From Riptortus pedestris (taxonomy: Eukaryota > Arthropoda > Insecta > Hemiptera > Alydidae), in assembly GCA_019009955.1 (NCBI GenBank), contig CM032231.1, forward strand, positions 108,029,001-108,093,000: DNA of 64,000 bases, read 5' to 3'. Of this stretch, positions 11,069-21,128 are shown in pieces. The position numbers and the translations under genes are program-made. Within the stretch, counting starts at the first letter, position 1. Each line of letters opens with the position of its first letter. The notes under the pieces are model-generated. The model was not told the origin of the DNA, did not search any database, and worked only from the letters and a program-made list of their open reading frames with translations.

Positions 11069-11532
11069 CATCGATGTTCAAAAATGCGGTTCTCAGCCAA
11101 GCGTATGGTAGAAAATCAACCACCGAACGCCCAGCCATCGATGGGCAAAACACAGCACCCATCTTTAGCCAGCCATCGATGTTTTTACCATTGGTCCCAA
11201 ACATCGACTATCGATAGCCAGCTTCGCGTTATTAAAATATCCGGTTCCTAACCCTCGATGGTAAAAACATCGACCACCCATAGCTAACCATCGATGGTAA
11301 AACACGGACCACCTTAACCACAGCCAGCGATGTTTTTTCAAACATCGGCTTCCCAACCTCCGATGGCAAAACATCACTATCGATAGCAGCAATCGATCGT
11401 TCTTCTCATCGGTTTCCAACCATCGACTATCGATAGCCAGCATCAATGTTATTCAACCAATCGGTCCCCAACCAGATGGCAAAAACATCGACTATCGATA
11501 GACAGCTCGATATTATTCAAACCATCGGCTAT
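11069..11532. repeat. Diverged tandem repeat rich in ATCGAT/TATCGATA
   Basis: About six degenerate units of roughly 60-80 bp repeat the phrases CCATCGATGGTAAAAACATC, GACTATCGATAGCCAGC and CAAACATCGGTTCCCAAC. Exact TATCGATA octamers occur at 11209, 11378, 11428 and 11492. TATCGATA is the DRE motif bound by DREF in Drosophila promoters; any binding here is inference. The open frame on the minus strand (Arg/Trp/Leu-rich) is a by-product of the repeat. Confidence 0.8.
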
Positions 11533-11540
11533 CTACGCTC

Positions 11541-12089
11541 ATCCCTACGCAAAGTGGTAGGCAAGTGAAGTTAATGGCAATTGACTAATTGTAGGCAGGC
11601 GATATGGTAACATTATGTACACGATTGCAGTTACTGCTTAAATATTGACAAATCGGTATATAGTAGAAGTGAGGGGGGGCTGAAACCCAATAATAACAAT
11701 TACAGACTTTCCTATGTAGGATATTATTCAATATGATAAAAATGTATGAAAAAGTATGTTTCTAGCATTTTAAAGGTTTATACAATGGTCTTTTCATAAT
11801 AATAATATTTATAATAATACAAAAAGACTATTGATAATTAATCAGATATTTCAGGTTATTTATTTTTATTGTTAAATATCATCAATTGTCAATTTTTATC
11901 TATAGTTTAGTATAGAACGGCGAAATATTAACAATATTATTCATCAAATAAAGATTATGAGGTGTAGAATGTAAAAACCTAACTGAGAGTTACCAAGCAT
12001 TAATGAGAAGGTTGATATTTAATGCCCCAACTACTGCGAATATGTGTGTGTGATGTCGTGACGTATTAGCTTATTGTTAACCTCACATG
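11541..12089. other. Mostly unassigned, possible HINE scraps
   Basis: A short stretch near 11655-11690 (TAGTAGAAGTGAGGGGGGGC) resembles the HINE core. The remainder is AT-rich and unrecognised. Confidence 0.4.
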
Positions 12090-12310
12090 CTTAGAAATTG
12101 GCTTTTACTGAGGGCTAAGAAAAATACAAGACATAATAATATAATCAAAACATGTCTGAATAACAAAATTTACAAAAATATAGGTTCTGTAACATTTTTT
12201 TTAAGCGTTCCATAACAACAAAGGTGGTTTGAATTTTCTCCACCCCCTTCTAAATCCCCACATATCTGGTCCTATTTCAGACATTTATTTAATTGTTTTT
12301 TATTTTACAT
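12090..12310 (-). mobile_element. HINE core remnant, strongly decayed
   Basis: The order TTACTGAGGGCTAAG, GGTTCTGTAACATTTTTT, TTTGAATTTTCTCCACCCCC, TGGTCCTATTTCAG follows the HINE core on the minus strand but with many changes and no ends. Confidence 0.55.
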
Positions 12311-12593
12311 TTTCCACCAACAGGCTTTGAGGACAATTAGAGGTGGTAAAGGTTACAAACATATGTTACCGGACACAAAGAGAGGAAAAGAAAACAAAAT
12401 ACGAAAATAACACTAATTCTAATAAAGGAAAAAGAAAAAGATAGAAAAATAGCCTGAGGTCAGAGTCCATTAAATAAATCAATTAATTACAACCCAAAAA
12501 ATACTAAATACACACAAAAATATTTTTTTTAATTCATGTTTGGTGCATGAAAATACTACGACTATTAATTTAACATTATCTTATATATTAAAA

Positions 12594-13295
12594 AGTCCGT
12601 CACGTAGGGGTTGCGTAAACTAAGCAGATTTCCCACGTGAAGTTATCCAATGGAGAAATCTCCATACGAGCCGAGCAGTTACGGAAACGGCCAACCTAGC
12701 TCTAGGCGGGAAACTCACTCGTGCGTTACCGCCCACATTTAATAAAAATGCAAATATCTCAGTTAATATTCAAGATAGACAATAAATGTATAGAACAATA
12801 TTTATAGGAAATTTAATTTTCAATAAGATTGATTTTGTACCATTTTTCGATCCGACGTATAGTAACGGAGATATTTCGAATTTTCGAAAATCCTCCCTTT
12901 CTAAACCCCCCTTCCCACTGGTCCGATTTCAGCCGTTAACGAACTTGATCTTTATTTTTACATAAAACGGCTAAATATCGAGTTTGGTAACGATCAAACA
13001 AAAATTGCGATCGATAATTATCTACGACTGATTCATCACCTTTTTTGAATATTAGTGTAATGCTAGACTGACGGATAAAATCTTTTATTTAAAGGCATTA
13101 GCGAACTTGATCTTTTAATCATTAAATTTGATTACGTGCAATACAAAATTGTGACAGACACACACACACACATACACGTATATATCACAGGTATTCAATC
13201 TCCTCAGTAGGATTTATGAGCATTTGAGAACATTTTTTTCGAAAATCGCGTCATTAATGCGACTTCAATAGCTGATTGTACAAGGGAAATCTGCT
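12594..13295 (-). mobile_element. HINE copy, subfamily B, complete
   Basis: It begins AGTCCGTCACGTAGGGGTTGCG (3' hairpin) with an A-run outside. The B arm (GAGCCGAGCAGTTACGG, CGGGAAACTCACTCG), core, and a (CA)n tract (about 13157-13175) in place of pure TA follow. It ends GGGAAATCTGCT after a decayed palindrome. At about 700 bp it is shorter than subfamily A. Confidence 0.85.
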
Positions 13296-13654
13296 TATAG
13301 AACCAATTCAGGTAAATGCTAATACGTACAAGGTATCTACAACAAATTAGTAATATAAAAGTTTATGAATAAAGTCTCTCGCCAAAGAACAGCTATATTA
13401 TTATAAGAGCCATAATGTACACATAAATTTGACATTCATAAACGAGACAGTTATTTGTCAGAGAATGATATCTGCTCTGTCAGGCATCGCCGTCTTTATG
13501 CCAGTACAAACGACACTCAAACAAAGGACAGGATTAGGTTCGAAACCGGGCTATTGTATTAAGGATCCGATTCAACTATGAACCACTGCCTTCGTAATCC
13601 ATTGAGGTTTCCTAAATTGTTAATTAACATTCGTCAACAGGGGATGGGGGATTG

Positions 13655-13702
13655 TGAGGGAGGGAGGGAGAGAGAATGAGAGATCGAGAGCCTGAGAGAG
13701 AG

Positions 13703-13764
<62 letters not shown>
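13655..13764. repeat. (GA)n microsatellite
   Basis: GGGA-rich start, then nearly pure GA units to 13764. A Glu/Arg frame crosses it and is an artefact. Confidence 0.93.
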
Positions 13765-13766
<2 letters not shown>

Positions 13767-14186
13767 ACAATAACTTAGCTGAGACGGGGGCAGAAGCGAA
13801 TGACAGCGAAGCAGGGCACCCAGTGCCAGCAGGATTCAATTTGCTGGCTTGTTACTAAGCCAGGACCTGCTTTTCAAGAGAGGACAGATGTTCCAATCAA
13901 TACAATAAGTAATAACTCCAATCCCCCAATACCCGAACAAGGCTAAACTTTAACCTGCACATATCTACTAGCTGCCGTCCTATTAAATGTCAGCCGGTAA
14001 CACAAATATAAAAGTGCTGTACAAAATGAACTAATGTCACATCTGTCACAAATAAAAACCAAATTGACATTAGCAGATTTATTTTAAAAATGTGTCCTAA
14101 AATATTTAATTATTACTGCACTTTCCTACTGTATTTAATTAATTCGTTCATAAGTGTATTAAATTCTTAAAAACACACATAACGCA

Positions 14187-14269
<83 letters not shown>

Positions 14270-14276
14270 ATGTGTT
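14187..14276. repeat. (GT)n microsatellite
   Basis: About 85 bases of GT units with single TTT and TGTA interruptions. Confidence 0.95.
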
Positions 14277-15166
14277 GTGTATCGTTAAGATGAAGTCTTG
14301 AAAGCTGACCTATTGAAATTTATGATATTAAATAATATTTGTTATATAGAAGTAAGAAACATAAGTTTTTATGTTTATTGTGTCTAATAAATGTCTTATA
14401 CTTTTTATTAATAAATAAAAGAGTTTATTTCATTAATAAACCTTATTAGCTTCTTTTTTCTTTTTTTTTTTTTTTTCTTTTTTCTTTTAAATTAAGTCCT
14501 ATTTTTGGTAGTGTATTTATAAATTTGATTTCATTTATATGTTAAAATAACTGTGTTTTCAGTGTGGTCGTTTGAGTACGCCAAAGTGATACTTATCTTT
14601 ACTAGCACAGAAAAGTAACAGCTGTTTTTGGTATATTCCAACTCCCATTTTACTAATCATTCCATTGTATATTGCATACCTTACTTAACCTGTATTTATT
14701 AAATCAAAACAATGTCTTTATAATAGTGCGTGTTTATATACTCCGGAAAGATATTTTAAATGGAAGCAAAAACAAAGCTGTTTGTGAATTTAGTAAACTA
14801 GAGAAGTATAACCATGGACTTTTCAATTCTTCTAAAAATTATAATCCTGGCCATTAATCTAATCTATCAATAATAAACAATAATAATATCATAATTGAAA
14901 ATGAGGTTATTATTTCACAGTAGATGACCTTTTTAGAGTTGATAAAAAAGATGTAGTAGAATGCACAACGAACAAAAATTTGTCAATAATTAAGCAATCA
15001 ATACCGCAAAAAAGGTATGAATATAAGTAACAATAAAAATTGCACAATAAATATTTAATTTAAATTCTAGGTCTAATGCCTATTCTATTTATCTGTTGAA
15101 TATCCTTTGCAGTTTAATAAACATATGTTTCATATTTTGAAATTCATATCTTTATCTTCTGATTTT

Positions 15167-15302
15167 AGCAGATTTCCCTTAAGGGAAATCAGCTATTGAG
15201 GTTGTACTCATGACGGAATTTTCGACATTTTTCTTCAAATGTCCATCGATCCTACCTAGTAGATGACGAAAATGAGGTCCGTTCAAAACTGTATATATAT
15301 TC

Positions 15303-15363
<61 letters not shown>

Positions 15364-16126
15364 TCTGTTACCGCTCTAGCGGTCGCGATTTTTGTTTAAT
15401 CCTTACCAAAGTTCATATTAAAGCGTTTTATGTAAAAAAAAAGATCAAGTTCGTTAACGGCTGAAATCGGACCGGTGGGAGGGGGGGTTTAGAGGGGAGG
15501 ATTTTCGAAAATTCGAAATATCTCCGTTACTATACGTCGGATCGAAAAATTATACAGACTCAATCTTATTACAAATTAAATTTACTATAAATATTGTTAT
15601 ATACTCTTTATTCTCTATCTTGAATATTAACCGAGATATTTTCATTTTTCAGTTTTCACCAAACCGCCACTTCTACTCATGTTACGTAAACAATACTCTG
15701 ATTATTAAATACCAAAAATTGTATTCAAGAGACCTTTATTATACGAGATACATGCAAATATGCACTGGTGACCTCCCCCCCCATTTTAAAGTTTTGGTCT
15801 ACTAAAATTTTATTGATTGAGATAACAATTATTCTGACTCATTATTAATTACAGTACTAGATATAGTAAATAGTTCTCAATAAAATTAATGTGTTATATT
15901 CTGATATATTTCAGTAATAGTTTTTCTTTCCGGTGTGAGGCGGGACCCGTTTGTTTACATTTCTAACCTAACGCTTCCTGTCGGCAGGCTATTGAAATTG
16001 GATGAAACATTTCTTATTTCCGTTTGTATTTATTCACGGTGTTGTGTTAGCAGTATGTATATTTATCTATTACTAAACTTCACGAGGGAAATCTGCTTAG
16101 TTTACGCAGCCCCTGCGTGACGGACT
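15167..16126 (+). mobile_element. HINE reference copy, subfamily A, complete
   Basis: This is the clearest complete member (960 bp) and defines the family. In order it has: T-run outside; palindrome AGCAGATTTCCC-TTAA-GGGAAATCAGCT; TCATGACGG.. arm with CATCGATCCTACC and AATGAGGTCCGTTCAAAAC; (TA)n about 15294-15360; palindrome ACCGCT-CT-AGCGGT; core GATCAAGTTCGTTAACGGCT, a G-run, TATCTCCGTTACTATACGTC, ATATTAACCGAGATATTT; A-type arm CTTTCCGGTGTGAGG, TTATTCACGGTG; then GGGAAATCTGCTTAG and the hairpin ACGCAG-CCC-CTGCGT-GACGGACT next to a T-run. No protein is encoded. Inverted subterminal AGCAGATTTCCC/GGGAAATCTGCT, an internal microsatellite, a 3' hairpin and T-run flanks fit DINE-1/HINE elements mobilised by Helentrons. 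Classification is inferred from structure. A MITE with degenerate ends is the main alternative. Confidence 0.85.
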
Positions 16127-16196
16127 TTATTTTCATAAGAATAAAAATATTAAAATATTTACCTTATTTCCTTTTAAGAATAGGTACAGTATAATG

Positions 16197-16347
16197 AAAA
16201 AGTCATTTTTCATTTTCAACACACGTATGCAAAGTATCTTTTCTGTACTCGGTCTTATTCCCGAACTCGGCTTCGCCTCGTCTTGAAACTCGACCTCGTA
16301 CAGAAAAGATACACTTTGCGTACTAGTGATGAAAATAACTATTAATT
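16197..16347. repeat. Hairpin element with GCGAAGC centre
   Basis: The inverted arms GCAAAGTATCTTTTCTGTAC and GTACAGAAAAGATACACTTT flank a GC-rich centre (CGGCTTCGCCTCG). The outer edge on the minus strand, AATAGTTATTTTCATCAC, resembles the edge of the M2 hairpin at 59955. It is probably a foldback/MITE relative. Confidence 0.7.
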
Positions 16348-16494
16348 TTTTAAGTGTTGACTAGTTTAAATATGATTTTAAGTATTGATCTCCCCCGTTT
16401 TCTATGATATTTAATTCTATTTTGATATCGTTGACCACTACCTTGTACTTTAATTTTGCTTTCTCTCTTTCCCTTTTTTTTTTAATTCTATTTT

Positions 16495-17337
16495 GAGGTT
16501 GTACTCATGACGCGATTTTCGAAATTTTTCTTCAAATGTCCATCGATCCTACCCAGGAGATGACGAAAATGAGGTCCGTTCAAAACTGTATATATATATG
16601 TCTGTTACCGCTCTAGCGGTCGCAATTATTGTTTAATCGTTACCAAACTCGATATTCAGTCGCTTTATGTAAAAAGAAAGATCAAGTTCGTTAACGGATG
16701 AAATCGGACCAGGGGGAGGGGGGTTTAGAAGAGGAAGATTTTGAAAATTCGAAATATCTCCGTTACTATAAGTTGGATCGAAAACTGTATAGAACCAATC
16801 TTATTGCAAATTAAGTGCTCTTTAAATATTGTTATATACATTAATACACTATCGTGAATAAAAACCGAGATATTTGCATTTTTCAGTTTTCACCCATCAA
16901 AAAACCGCCACTTCTACTCATGTTACTTAAGCAATACTCTGCTACATAATAAATCATAATAAATGTCCTGGAGACTCCCCCCCCCCCCGTCATAAGGTTT
17001 TAGACTACTAAAATTTGATTGATTGAGATAACAATTATTCTTTCTCATTATTAATTACAGTACTCTATATAGTAAATAGTTCTCAATAAAATTAATAATA
17101 TCTTATATTCTACTATATTTCAGTAATTGTTTTCCTTTCCGGTGTGAGGTGGGGAGACCCGTTTGTTTACATTTCTAACCTAACACTTCCTGTCGGTTAT
17201 TGAAATTGGATGAAACATTTCTTATTTCCGTTTGTATTTATTCACGGTGGTGTTGTGTTACCAGTATGTAGATTTATCTATTACTAAACTTCACGAGGGA
17301 AATCTGCTTAGTTTACGCAGCCTCTGCGTGACGGACT
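16495..17337 (+). mobile_element. HINE copy, subfamily A, lacking the first ~30 bp
   Basis: It starts abruptly inside the 5' arm (TTGAGGTTGTACTCATGACG) after a T-rich stretch. The TA tract is reduced to a few units, while the core, A arm and complete 3' end (ACGCAGCCTCTGCGTGACGGACT then T-run) are intact. It lies 370 bp downstream of, and in the same orientation as, the reference copy. Confidence 0.88.
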
Positions 17338-17397
17338 TTTTTTAGGTTAAGATTGTTAATTTAAATAATTTTTGGTTGTATCATTTTCATTTTTGTG

Positions 17398-17466
17398 TCA
17401 ACAGGCACTGAAGATGGGGCTGTCGCTCTGAAAGTACACTCTGTCTAAATAAAAACGTGTTGTAGA
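17398..17466 (+). repeat. Half-copy of the inverted-repeat (hammerhead-like) family
   Basis: GGCACTGAAGATGGGGCTGT, CGCTCTGAAAGTACACTCTG and an A-rich tail align with the right arm of 47536-47804. The CTGAAGA core, stem (GGGGC/GCTCT, using G-T pairs) and GAAA are kept. The opposite arm is absent. Confidence 0.65.
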
Positions 17467-17665
17467 GGGGCTCAGGTTAGCCATCCGCTGGTCCATATCT
17501 CATATGGTAAATCTCGTCGTGAGTTCGATTCTCACGTGAGCATAGGAATTTATTTAGTGACGGACTCATTAAATAAAGTACTTAGTCCCACCCTGGATAG
17601 AAAAGGGTGGTAACCTGCAGATAACTCTTCCCAATTAGCAAAAAGTGGACGTTAATAAATAATAA
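17467..17665 (+). mobile_element. tRNA-derived SINE, copy 2 (most complete)
   Basis: It starts GGGGCTCAGGTTAGCCATCC with an A-box-like GGTTAGCCATCCGCTGG (17475-17491) and a B box GAGTTCGATTCTC (17521-17533), spaced as in a tRNA-type pol III promoter. The body has CTTAGTCCCACCCTGGATAG, AAAAGGGTGGTAACCTGCAG and CAATTAGC. The tail is (AAT)n. Family copies lie at 3546, 23718 (reverse), 51845 (reverse fragment) and 53270. The ACCACCC-type pairing in the body can form a hairpin. It has no coding capacity. Confidence 0.85.
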
Positions 17666-17670
17666 TAATA

Positions 17671-18101
17671 TGTTTAATAAATGTCTTGTAAATTTTATTA
17701 ATATACAAAAATATTTTGATTTTTATTCCAACCTTGTCTGCTAGAGTTATATGAAATGTTAGATAGAAATTTATATCAAACACTAATTGGGAAGAGAGCC
17801 CCACGAATGCCTTAGTATGCTGGAAGTAAAAAATGATTCAGGTTCGATCTCCGTCAAAGGATAACATTAGTTCAGAATTTTGCTGCCAGAGCACGCTATT
17901 GGTACCTCAGCTCTTATTATTAGCGGGAGTCAAACTAGTATGAACGTTGAAGAGAGCCCCTCGGGATGACCAACGATTATGACTCATTTAGAATTAGATT
18001 AGACCCGTAAGGCTGACAGATCGGGGATGAACTAGGTGCTGTAACCGTGGTACAGGTAACCGTCATGTCTGACAACTCATTCAAGGACCTCCTTGGTTCT
18101 G
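17671..18101. other. Unassigned; possible second SINE-like sequence
   Basis: A B-box-like GGTTCGATCTCC occurs at about 17850, and a 12-base phrase GAAGAGAGCCCC is repeated at about 17792 and 17949. No clear A box or tail is visible, so the assignment is weak. Confidence 0.35.
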
Positions 18102-18442
18102 GGGCTGCGTAAACTAAGCAGATTTCCCACGTGAAGTTATACAATAGAGTAATCTCCATACGAGAGCCGAACAGTTACGGCAAAGGGCCAAACTAGCTTT
18201 TGGTGGGAAACTCCGTCCTACGTTATCGGCCCAAATTTAATAAAAATGCCAATATCTCGGTTAATATTCAAGATAGAGAAACAATGTATAGAATAATATT
18301 TATAGTAAATTTAATTTACAATAAGATTGGTTCTATACACCTTTGTGATCCGACTTACGGTAGCGGAGATATTTCGAATTTTCGAAAATCTCCCCCTCTC
18401 ACTGGTCCGATTTCAGCCATTAACGAACTTGATCTGTCTTTT

Positions 18443-18611
18443 AGCAGATTTCCCTTAAGGGAAATCAGCTATTGAGGTCGTACTCATGATGCAAGTTTCG
18501 AAAAATTTCTTCAAATGTCCATCGATCCTACCCAGGAGCTGACGAAAATTATGTCCGTTCAAAATTATATATATATATCTATATATCTATCTATCTATAT
18601 ATATATATATA

Positions 18612-18649
<38 letters not shown>

Positions 18650-19178
18650 TATATATATATATATATTTTTGTCTGTTAACGCTCTAGTGGTCACAATTTT
18701 TGTTTGATCTTTACCAAACTCGAAAACTAATCGTTTTATGTAAAAAGGCATATTTTGTTCGTTAATGGCTGAAATCGGACCTGTGGGAGGAGAGGGTTTA
18801 GAAGGGGGGATTTTTGAAAATTCAAAATATCTCCGTTATTATGCGTCGGATCGAAAAATTGTATAGAATAAATCTTACTGCAAATTAAATTTACTATAAA
18901 TATTGTTCTATACATTTATTCTGTATCTTGAATATTAACCGAGATATTTGCATTTGTATTCTGCGTGTGGTCACCAGTAGGCTATGTTCGAACTTTCCGC
19001 CGAGAGCTCTGGCGGCCGTTTCCATAACTATCGTCCCTCGTGAATAGGTTCAGAGGTTAGGTTAACTGTTTTTTAGGGCTAGAAACTACTGGGTTATTAC
19101 GCCGTAAATAATTTTTTAGGTTTAGAGGTTTCTTACTACTACTGTTTTTTAGGGCAAACTATATAGGGTGTCCGGACT
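18443..19178 (+). mobile_element. HINE nested in another HINE
   Basis: It begins AGCAGATTTCCCTTAAGGGA after TT and ends ...GTGTCCGGACT before TTTT. The 5' arm, long TA/TC tract (about 18565-18667), core and a B-type arm (GAGCTCTGGCGGCCG) are present. The usual ACGCAG..CTGCGT hairpin is missing from the 3' end. Removing it restores the host HINE sequence across a T-run with no target duplication. Confidence 0.83.
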
Positions 19179-19626
19179 TTTTGCATAAAACGTTGAAATA
19201 TCCAGTTTGGTAACGATCAAACAAAAATTACTACCGGTAGAGCGTTAACAGACAAATATATAGGGTGTCCCCAAACCAAACGGCCAAACTTTAGGGATTG
19301 ATAGAGGATCGAAAAACTAAAACAAAAAGTCCTCTGGCATATGCCTCGTTTTCGCTTCGTTTTCGAGAAAATCACAAAAAAACTAAAAATAGTTGTGCAA
19401 AAACTAGTTAAGGCCAATGGAAGAGCGGATTTTATTCCTTGAATGAATTTTAGCAATAAATGTTATTCCAATACAATTATTGTATTCTAATCTTATACTA
19501 ACAGAAAGGTAATTGAAAAAAAAATTATTTTTTATTAAGAAAAAATAATAAATACTTTTTTATTCAAATATTCATAGTATAAAAAAAATTACCTTCTCTA
19601 AAATTACATCGTTAATTTCTAAAGCG

Positions 19627-20436
19627 TCAACGTAAATGTTGTTCGAAGTGCAGGCCTCTCGCTGCAATACACGCATCACATCGCGTACTCACAGATCGCA
19701 CTGCATCTAAACATTGTTCTGCGGTGAGCTGGTTGCAAACCATTCTGATGCGCTCGATGAGGTCATCCCTTGTGCGGACGGGCTCTCGGTAGACATTTTC
19801 TTTCATGTATCCCCACACGAAGAAATCTAGTGGCGTGAGGTCCGGAGACCGGGGAGGCCAAGGCACCGGCCCACCTCGTCCTATCCAGCGACCTGGGTAG
19901 TTGATGTCCAACCAGTCTCGTACGGCCCTTCCGTAATGTGCAGGAGAACCATTGAGTTGAAACCAGCTCTCAAGCCTTGTTTCCAAAGGTATATCTTCCA
20001 AAAGTGCCCGTAAGTCATTCTCCAGGAATAGATGATAACTTTCAGCGTGAAGTCGAGCAGGTAAAAATACGGGACCTATTATGCGATTATAACAAAGACC
20101 GACCCACACGTTTACAGAAAACTCATGCTGGTAGTGAAATTCTCTAACAGCGCGGGGATTTTCATGTGCCCAAAGGTGGTAGTTTCTTTGATTGAATATG
20201 CCCGCACGTGTAAAAGTCGCTTCGTCCGTCCAGATTACTTTCGAACTTAAGTTTACATCGTTTTGCAATTGTTCTTTGTACCAATTACAAAAATTTAATC
20301 GGCGGGGATAATCAGCGGGTATTAAATTTTTTACCTTTTGTACATGGTAAGCATGCCTGCGGTCAGCCCTTAATGTGCGCCAAATGGTTGTTTTTGGTAT
20401 GCTTAGAACTGAAGCAGCTCTTGCCAGGGTTGGCAT
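19627..20436 (-). pseudogene. Transposase C-terminal part: second HTH and DDE catalytic domain
   Basis: The 269-residue frame forms the larger part of an IS630/Tc1/mariner-type transposase, which would cut and rejoin DNA at the element ends at TA sites. Residues about 1-25 are the end of an HTH (SIPKTTIWRTLR). The catalytic core has the first acidic motif WTDEA (Asp71) and the third motif PRSPDLTPLDFF (Asp199). The second motif reads FQLNGSPAHY, with Asn162 where the family has Asp (typically Q-D-G-A/S-P). The codon is AAT at 19951-19953, one transition away from GAT. With this residue lost, catalysis is expected to fail. The listed start is internal: the true N-terminus is the frame at 20363-20707, separated by a frameshift near 20430. 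Confidence 0.9.
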
Positions 20437-20707
20437 TGAAGTGCCTCAGTATCCTCTCCCTCCGCCTCAGGTCGGCTTCCATCGGAGCCTGCATACGGTT
20501 TCCACGACGATTACATGAGAAGGACCCAGTCTCTCGAAGCCTTCTGAAAGTGCTGGTAAAAACACCTCTGTGTGGGGTTTCTCGGTCAGGAAACCGTCTG
20601 CGATATTCCCGAACTGCCTGACGTGCATTGCCATCACAGAATCCGTAGACGTAGACTATGTCCGCGTATTCAGCGTTGGTAAATCTAGCCATATTTGTTG
20701 ACTTCAC
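20363..20707 (-). pseudogene. Transposase N-terminal part (DUF4817 helix-turn-helix)
   Basis: The 114-residue frame contains MARFTNAEYADIVYVYGF, the hallmark of DUF4817 domains in insect mariner-like transposases. The DNA-binding segment GNARQAVREYRRRFPDR and FRRLRETGSF follow. The likely start is the second Met (about 20692), five residues in. Homology ends at ILRHFNANP; beyond this the frame is wrong, and the continuing homology (TLARAASVLSIPKTT) is in the other frame, so a small deletion lies near 20428-20436. The two parts together give about 360 residues, near the expected length. It binds the element's terminal repeats by family analogy. Confidence 0.88.
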
Positions 20708-20762
20708 TGAACAGTACTAGCAACACCACTAATGTGAGAATGCGAGGCTGGATTCCCCCCAA

Positions 20763-20800
20763 AAAGGATTAAAATGATAGTAAACATTTTAATCCTTTCT
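20763..20800. repeat. Small hairpin upstream of the transposase
   Basis: AAAGGATTAAAATG and CATTTTAATCCTTT pair around a short loop, just upstream of the transposase start. It might act in termination or be chance. Confidence 0.5.
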
Positions 20801-21082
20801 TTTTAAGTTTAAACACTCAACCTAGACGTTTTATTGATAAGGAAAGCGTGAGAATATTCATGTTTTCTAAATTTACTCCTCGTAAATTAAAAAATTAAGC
20901 TTACTCAAAAAGCCAATAGTTTTTTGTAATTTAAATACATTATTAAAAAAAATACACTTTTTGCACAACTATTTTTAGTTTTTTGTGATTTTCTCAAAAA
21001 CGAAGCGAAAACGAGGACTTTTTTTCTTAGTTTTTCGATCCTCTATCGTTTCCCGAAGTTTGGCCGTTTGGTTTGGGGACAC

Positions 21083-21084
<2 letters not shown>

Positions 21085-21121
<37 letters not shown>
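21085..21121. repeat. (GT)n tract at the mariner right end
   Basis: About 18 GT units sit between the transposon end and the resumed HINE (TATATATAATTTTGAATGG). The other HINEs have TA here, so the GT tract probably expanded after insertion. Confidence 0.9.

Positions 21122-21128
<7 letters not shown>

Larger units (their letters stand above)
13296..15166. other. Unassigned stretch with two microsatellites
   Basis: It contains the GA tract (13655-13764), the GT tract (14187-14276) and a T-rich run near 14451-14485. The rest is unrecognised, and the small frames at 13676 and 14672 have no family resemblance. Confidence 0.45.
19263..21084 (-). mobile_element. IS630/Tc1/mariner-superfamily transposon, DUF4817 type
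   Basis: The 1.8-kb element has long inverted ends of about 130 bp. Both start GGGTGTCCCCAAACCAAACG from the outside and continue through GATAGAGGATCGAAAAACTA, CGTTTTCGCTTCGTTTT and AGTTGTGCAAAAA. The left end carries a 12-bp extra piece. The left flank is TA, the usual target. The right flank is TG, at the start of a (GT)n tract, so the right TA is mutated or expanded. The transposase is on the minus strand, split by a frameshift and mutated at a catalytic site. Confidence 0.9.

Noticed and set aside
11165..11446. 93-codon Arg/Trp-rich frame
   Set aside because: Lies entirely in the tandem ATCGAT repeat; the repeated peptide reflects the DNA repeat.
19155..19178. TATAGGGTGTCC resembling the mariner end, possibly a second transposon terminus
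   Set aside because: It is followed by GGACT and a T-run at the exact place where the nested HINE ends, and the host HINE resumes after it. The likeness to the mariner end covers only about 8 bases.
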